A stretch of DNA of 6,488 nt, from positions 1 to 6,488 of the forward strand of contig CAZCRG010000098.1 of NCBI GenBank assembly GCA_964501105.1. The letters run 5' to 3'. Under the pieces are notes generated by a model. That model was not told the origin of the DNA and searched no databases. It was given only the letters and a program-made list of their open reading frames with translations. This DNA comes from BMS3B sp964501105 (lineage in GTDB: Archaea; Hydrothermarchaeota; Hydrothermarchaeia; Hydrothermarchaeales; BMS3B). Of this stretch, positions 5,188 to 6,488 are shown one piece after another. Position 1 is the first letter of the stretch; each line of letters starts with the position of its first letter. Position numbers and translations under genes: made by a program.

Positions 5188-5322
5188 ATAAAAATTATTC
5201 TCCAGAGAACCTTTACATAACTATATAACCCCGGGTTTCCCTGACTGACACAATCAATAAAACGCTACCAGGCGATAAATATTTATTCTCAGGAATTAAT
5301 AAAATCCTTCAAGGTGATGTAT
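5188..5322 (+). promoter_or_regulatory. Longest intergenic region of the window, upstream of the lipoprotein
   Basis: These 135 bases hold no reading frame I can support. They contain two possible TATA boxes for the lipoprotein: TATATAA at 5222-5228 (start near 5251, leader about 70 bases) and the perfect palindrome ATAAATATTTAT at 5275-5286 (start near 5307, leader about 16 bases). Two further dyads are seen, TTCTC-CA-GAGAA at 5198-5209 and AACCC-C-GGGTT at 5227-5237, which could bind regulators. No clear T-rich terminator follows the DUF59 gene on the plus strand. Confidence 0.4.
5311..5318 (+). promoter_or_regulatory. Ribosome binding site of the lipoprotein gene
   Basis: AAGGTGAT matches the archaeal anti-Shine-Dalgarno and sits four bases before the ATG at 5323. 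Two earlier in-frame starts (GTG 5314, ATG 5317) fall inside this site, so the ATG at 5323 is preferred. Confidence 0.6.
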
Positions 5323-5766
5323 ATGAAAAAACCAGTAAAGTTAATACTTTATTTTTTCATTGTTTTCATATTACTTTCAGGCGGCTGTTTCAAGAGAGAG
5401 GAACCCACAAAGCTTGAAGAATCAATTAAAACTCCAGAAGAGGTCTTTTTTGAGTATAGTAATAGCATAGACAATGGTGAGTTTGATAAAGTCTTTGAAT
5501 TATCTGTGGTCGATACCGGTAGAGGTTTCAAGGCTTTTGATGAGCATGAAATTGTGTCAAAGAAGCTTGGTTTAACTGAAACTTATGGGAAAAATGGTGA
5601 AAATTTTAAGATTATAGATTTAAATATTATAAAAAAGGAGCAACTCAACGATAGAGTGAGATTAACCTATAGAATGAAATATTCCCTTAATGGAAGAGAG
5701 GATGAAATAACCGAGTATATAGACGTTGTAAAGATAAATAATACCTGGAAAGTGGTCTTTCCCTGA
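5323..5766 (+). CDS. Small predicted lipoprotein, NTF2/DUF4878-like, function unknown
   Basis: The 147-residue protein starts with a Sec-type lipoprotein signal: Lys2, Lys3 and Lys6, a hydrophobic stretch from about 7 to 18, and a lipobox-like LLSGGC with Cys22 as the probable lipidated residue. It should therefore be anchored outside the cytoplasmic membrane. After a charged linker rich in Glu and Lys, residues from about 36 (TPEEVFFEYSNSIDNGEFDK) to the C-terminal NTWKVVFP have the pattern of small NTF2-like lipoproteins (DUF4878 and similar): an opening helix, an 'n-G-x-f-d-k' turn, then strands such as RVRLTYRMKYS ending in a conserved Trp. No catalytic residues can be named. Compared with its neighbours it is richer in AT and in Lys and Asn codons. 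It is followed after 33 bases by the RHH gene in the same frame, past a TGA stop. Confidence 0.7.
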   Translation: MKKPVKLILYFFIVFILLSGGCFKREEPTKLEESIKTPEEVFFEYSNSIDNGEFDKVFELSVVDTGRGFKAFDEHEIVSKKLGLTETYGKNGENFKIIDLNIIKKEQLNDRVRLTYRMKYSLNGREDEITEYIDVVKINNTWKVVFP

Positions 5767-5769
5767 TTC

Positions 5770-5775
5770 TTTTTT
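5770..5775 (+). terminator. T-run, possible archaeal terminator after the lipoprotein
   Basis: A run of six T residues begins three bases after the lipoprotein stop, in the context GATTCTTTTTTCAC, and TTATTTT follows. Archaeal RNA polymerase often terminates at such T-runs. It could separate the lipoprotein from the RHH-AlkP unit, though the same bases overlap the repeat region described for the RHH gene. Confidence 0.4.
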
Positions 5776-5803
5776 CACGTTATTTTCACGTACATTTCCG
5801 TGA
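5772..5803 (+). repeat. Tandem TTTTCACGT repeats plus inverted half-site before the RHH gene
   Basis: TTTTCACGT occurs at 5772-5780 and again at 5783-5791, exactly 11 bases apart, about one helical turn. An inverted copy of the core, CGTGA at 5799-5803, pairs with TCACG at 5786-5790. The cluster covers the gap between the lipoprotein stop and the first RHH codons. Ribbon-helix-helix repressors commonly bind repeated short sites near their own promoter, so this is a candidate operator; that role is inferred. Confidence 0.45.
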
Positions 5804-6006
5804 AGTCTCAAGTAAAAGATAGGAAGCGCTATGTGAATATAAGCATTCCCAAGGAGCTCTATGACAATGTGGCAAGAGCCATAGAGGGCACTGGCTTTCG
5901 CTCTCCTACTGAGTTTATTATCTTCACAATAAGGAATGTGCTTATGGAGAGAAATGAGACTAAGTTAGTTGAAAGGCTTAGAAAACTGGGGTATTTCAAA
6001 GATTGA
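5800..6006 (+). CDS. Ribbon-helix-helix (CopG/MetJ-fold) putative DNA-binding protein
   Basis: The 68-residue protein has the ribbon-helix-helix pattern: a strand in RYVNISIP (10-17), a first helix KELYDNVARAIEG (18-30), the turn TGFRSPTEF (31-39) and a second helix to about residue 50. Such dimers bind DNA with the strand and usually repress nearby genes. A charged tail follows, ending in RLRKLGYF, which resembles the LR-x-LGY ending seen in some archaeal proteins of this kind and in some sulfatase-like enzymes (from memory). Start: GTG 5800 keeps the full strand but has no ribosome site; a GTG at 5833 has AGGAAG six bases upstream but would trim the strand. It is joined to the AlkP gene by a stop codon that overlaps that gene's ribosome site. 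Its target is unknown; the repeats just upstream are the obvious candidate. Confidence 0.75.
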   Translation: MKSQVKDRKRYVNISIPKELYDNVARAIEGTGFRSPTEFIIFTIRNVLMERNETKLVERLRKLGYFKD

Positions 6007-6012
6007 GGTGAT
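6005..6012 (+). promoter_or_regulatory. Ribosome binding site of the AlkP gene, overlapping the RHH stop
   Basis: GAGGTGAT begins within the TGA stop of the RHH gene (6004-6006) and lies three bases before the GTG at 6016. It fits the archaeal anti-Shine-Dalgarno well and indicates translational coupling of the two genes. Confidence 0.65.
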
Positions 6013-6015
6013 ATT

Positions 6016-6488
6016 GTGCTAATAATTGGGATTGATTCTGCAACCTGGACAGTGATTAAGCCAAATCTTTCAAGGCTACCAAATTTCAAAAAACTTATGG
6101 AAGAAGGTGAATATGGAAGTATGTATTTGAAGCAAAAGCCCTGGAGCCCTGAAGTATGGTGCTCAATGTTTACAGGGTTGTTACCAGAAGAGCATGGACA
6201 CCACGATTTTGTTGTCAATGACGAGATAGTTAGAAGGGAGGATATAAAGGCTGAGTTTATATGGGATATTTTAGATAAGGCAGGAGTGAATGTTAAAGCT
6301 TTAAATGTGCCCTTTATTGTGCCCCCCTATAACTACAATCTTGAATTCCAGCCTGTTGCAGGCGGTGTGCCTGTGGAGGTGGAAGAGCTTCTGGAGGAGA
6401 TTGAGAAGGTAACTGAAAAGGCCTTGGATGTTCTTGAGAATGATAAGCCTGAGCTTTTTATTGTAGCTTACACAGCCCTGGACAAACT
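6016..6488 (+). CDS. AlkP-superfamily phosphodiesterase/nucleotide pyrophosphatase-like protein, N-terminal part (runs off right edge)
   Basis: From the GTG at 6016 an open frame of 157 codons runs to the window edge. It belongs to the alkaline phosphatase superfamily, in the type I phosphodiesterase/nucleotide pyrophosphatase-like group that hydrolyses phosphate or sulfate esters with two metals. Seen: IIGIDSATW (3-11, metal Asp7), LPNFKKLMEEGEYG (21-34), then KPWSPEVWCSMFTGLLPEEH (41-60) followed by GHHDF. By counting back from the TG pair as in NPP enzymes, Ser44 is the likely nucleophile. LFIVAYTALD near the right edge matches the segment holding a second metal Asp, whose partner His would lie just outside. 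No signal peptide is present, so it is probably cytoplasmic. The start is set by the GAGGTGAT site at the RHH stop. Substrate cannot be told from this part; relatives act on nucleotides, phospholipid or glycan esters. Confidence 0.82.
   Translation, partial: MLIIGIDSATWTVIKPNLSRLPNFKKLMEEGEYGSMYLKQKPWSPEVWCSMFTGLLPEEHGHHDFVVNDEIVRREDIKAEFIWDILDKAGVNVKALNVPFIVPPYNYNLEFQPVAGGVPVEVEELLEEIEKVTEKALDVLENDKPELFIVAYTALDK

Noticed and set aside
5227..5237. AACCC-C-GGGTT dyad as a hairpin terminator of the DUF59 gene
   Set aside because: A one-base loop cannot form a hairpin and no T-run follows.
5241..5322. Possible box C/D guide RNA (CTGACTGA and GTGATGT look like D and C boxes)
   Set aside because: The boxes are in the wrong order and the C box is imperfect; GTGATGT is better explained as the lipoprotein ribosome site.
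5764..5800. Lipoprotein and RHH genes as one frame split by a TGA (stop readthrough or selenocysteine)
   Set aside because: They are in the same frame, but the lipoprotein ends at its natural Trp-containing last strand and the RHH domain is complete alone; no selenocysteine element was seen.
1..6488. CRISPR arrays, insertion sequences, tRNA or rRNA genes, defence systems
   Set aside because: No direct-repeat arrays, transposase or integrase motifs, or tRNA/rRNA-like stretches were found on either strand.

Overview
The window looks like chromosomal DNA from an archaeon, most likely a euryarchaeote. The reasons are: (i) the proteins are archaeal in type (a small type I 3-dehydroquinate dehydratase next to shikimate dehydrogenase, a free-standing LigD-like 3'-phosphoesterase, a MIP18/DUF59 mini-protein, a ribbon-helix-helix/AlkP phosphodiesterase pair); (ii) several start codons have a TATA-like box about 26-28 bases upstream and no Shine-Dalgarno sequence, as expected for leaderless archaeal mRNAs; (iii) where ribosome sites exist they read GAGGTG(AT), matching the archaeal 16S 3' end; (iv) Arg is mostly AGA/AGG and ATA is common for Ile. 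GC looks moderate (low-to-mid 40s % by eye). I cannot name the genus.

Layout, left to right. 1-194 (-): N-terminal part of a MOT1-type molybdate/sulfate transporter running off the left edge. 248-1135 (+): argB, divergent from it across 53 bases that hold one palindromic TATA box. 1132-1952 (-): a two-gene operon of a stand-alone 3'-phosphoesterase followed by a Nudix (Ap4A-hydrolase-like) protein whose start codon appears non-canonical. 2003-3581 (+): aroD-aroE, steps 3 and 4 of the shikimate pathway. 3558-4394 (-): nadC, convergent with and overlapping aroE. 4437-5187 (+): pncA-like nicotinamidase overlapping a MIP18/DUF59 protein. 5323-5766 (+): small secreted lipoprotein. 5800-6488 (+): ribbon-helix-helix protein translationally linked to an AlkP-superfamily phosphodiesterase cut by the right edge.

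How the genes fit together. Most of the window is housekeeping: arginine (argB), aromatic amino acid (aroD, aroE) and NAD synthesis (nadC and pncA, which diverge from a 42-base promoter region and feed the same nicotinate mononucleotide node). The phosphoesterase-Nudix pair may be a small DNA-end and nucleotide clean-up unit. The right end (lipoprotein, RHH regulator with repeats in front of it, AlkP enzyme) is the accessory-looking part and continues outside the window. Genes are tightly packed: divergent gaps are about 42-53 bases, convergent pairs overlap, and the largest gap is 135 bases. No rRNA, tRNA, CRISPR, insertion sequence or integrase was seen, and I found no convincing evidence of a wholly new system. 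The best leads are the apparent AUA start of the Nudix gene and the RHH-AlkP pair with its upstream repeats.
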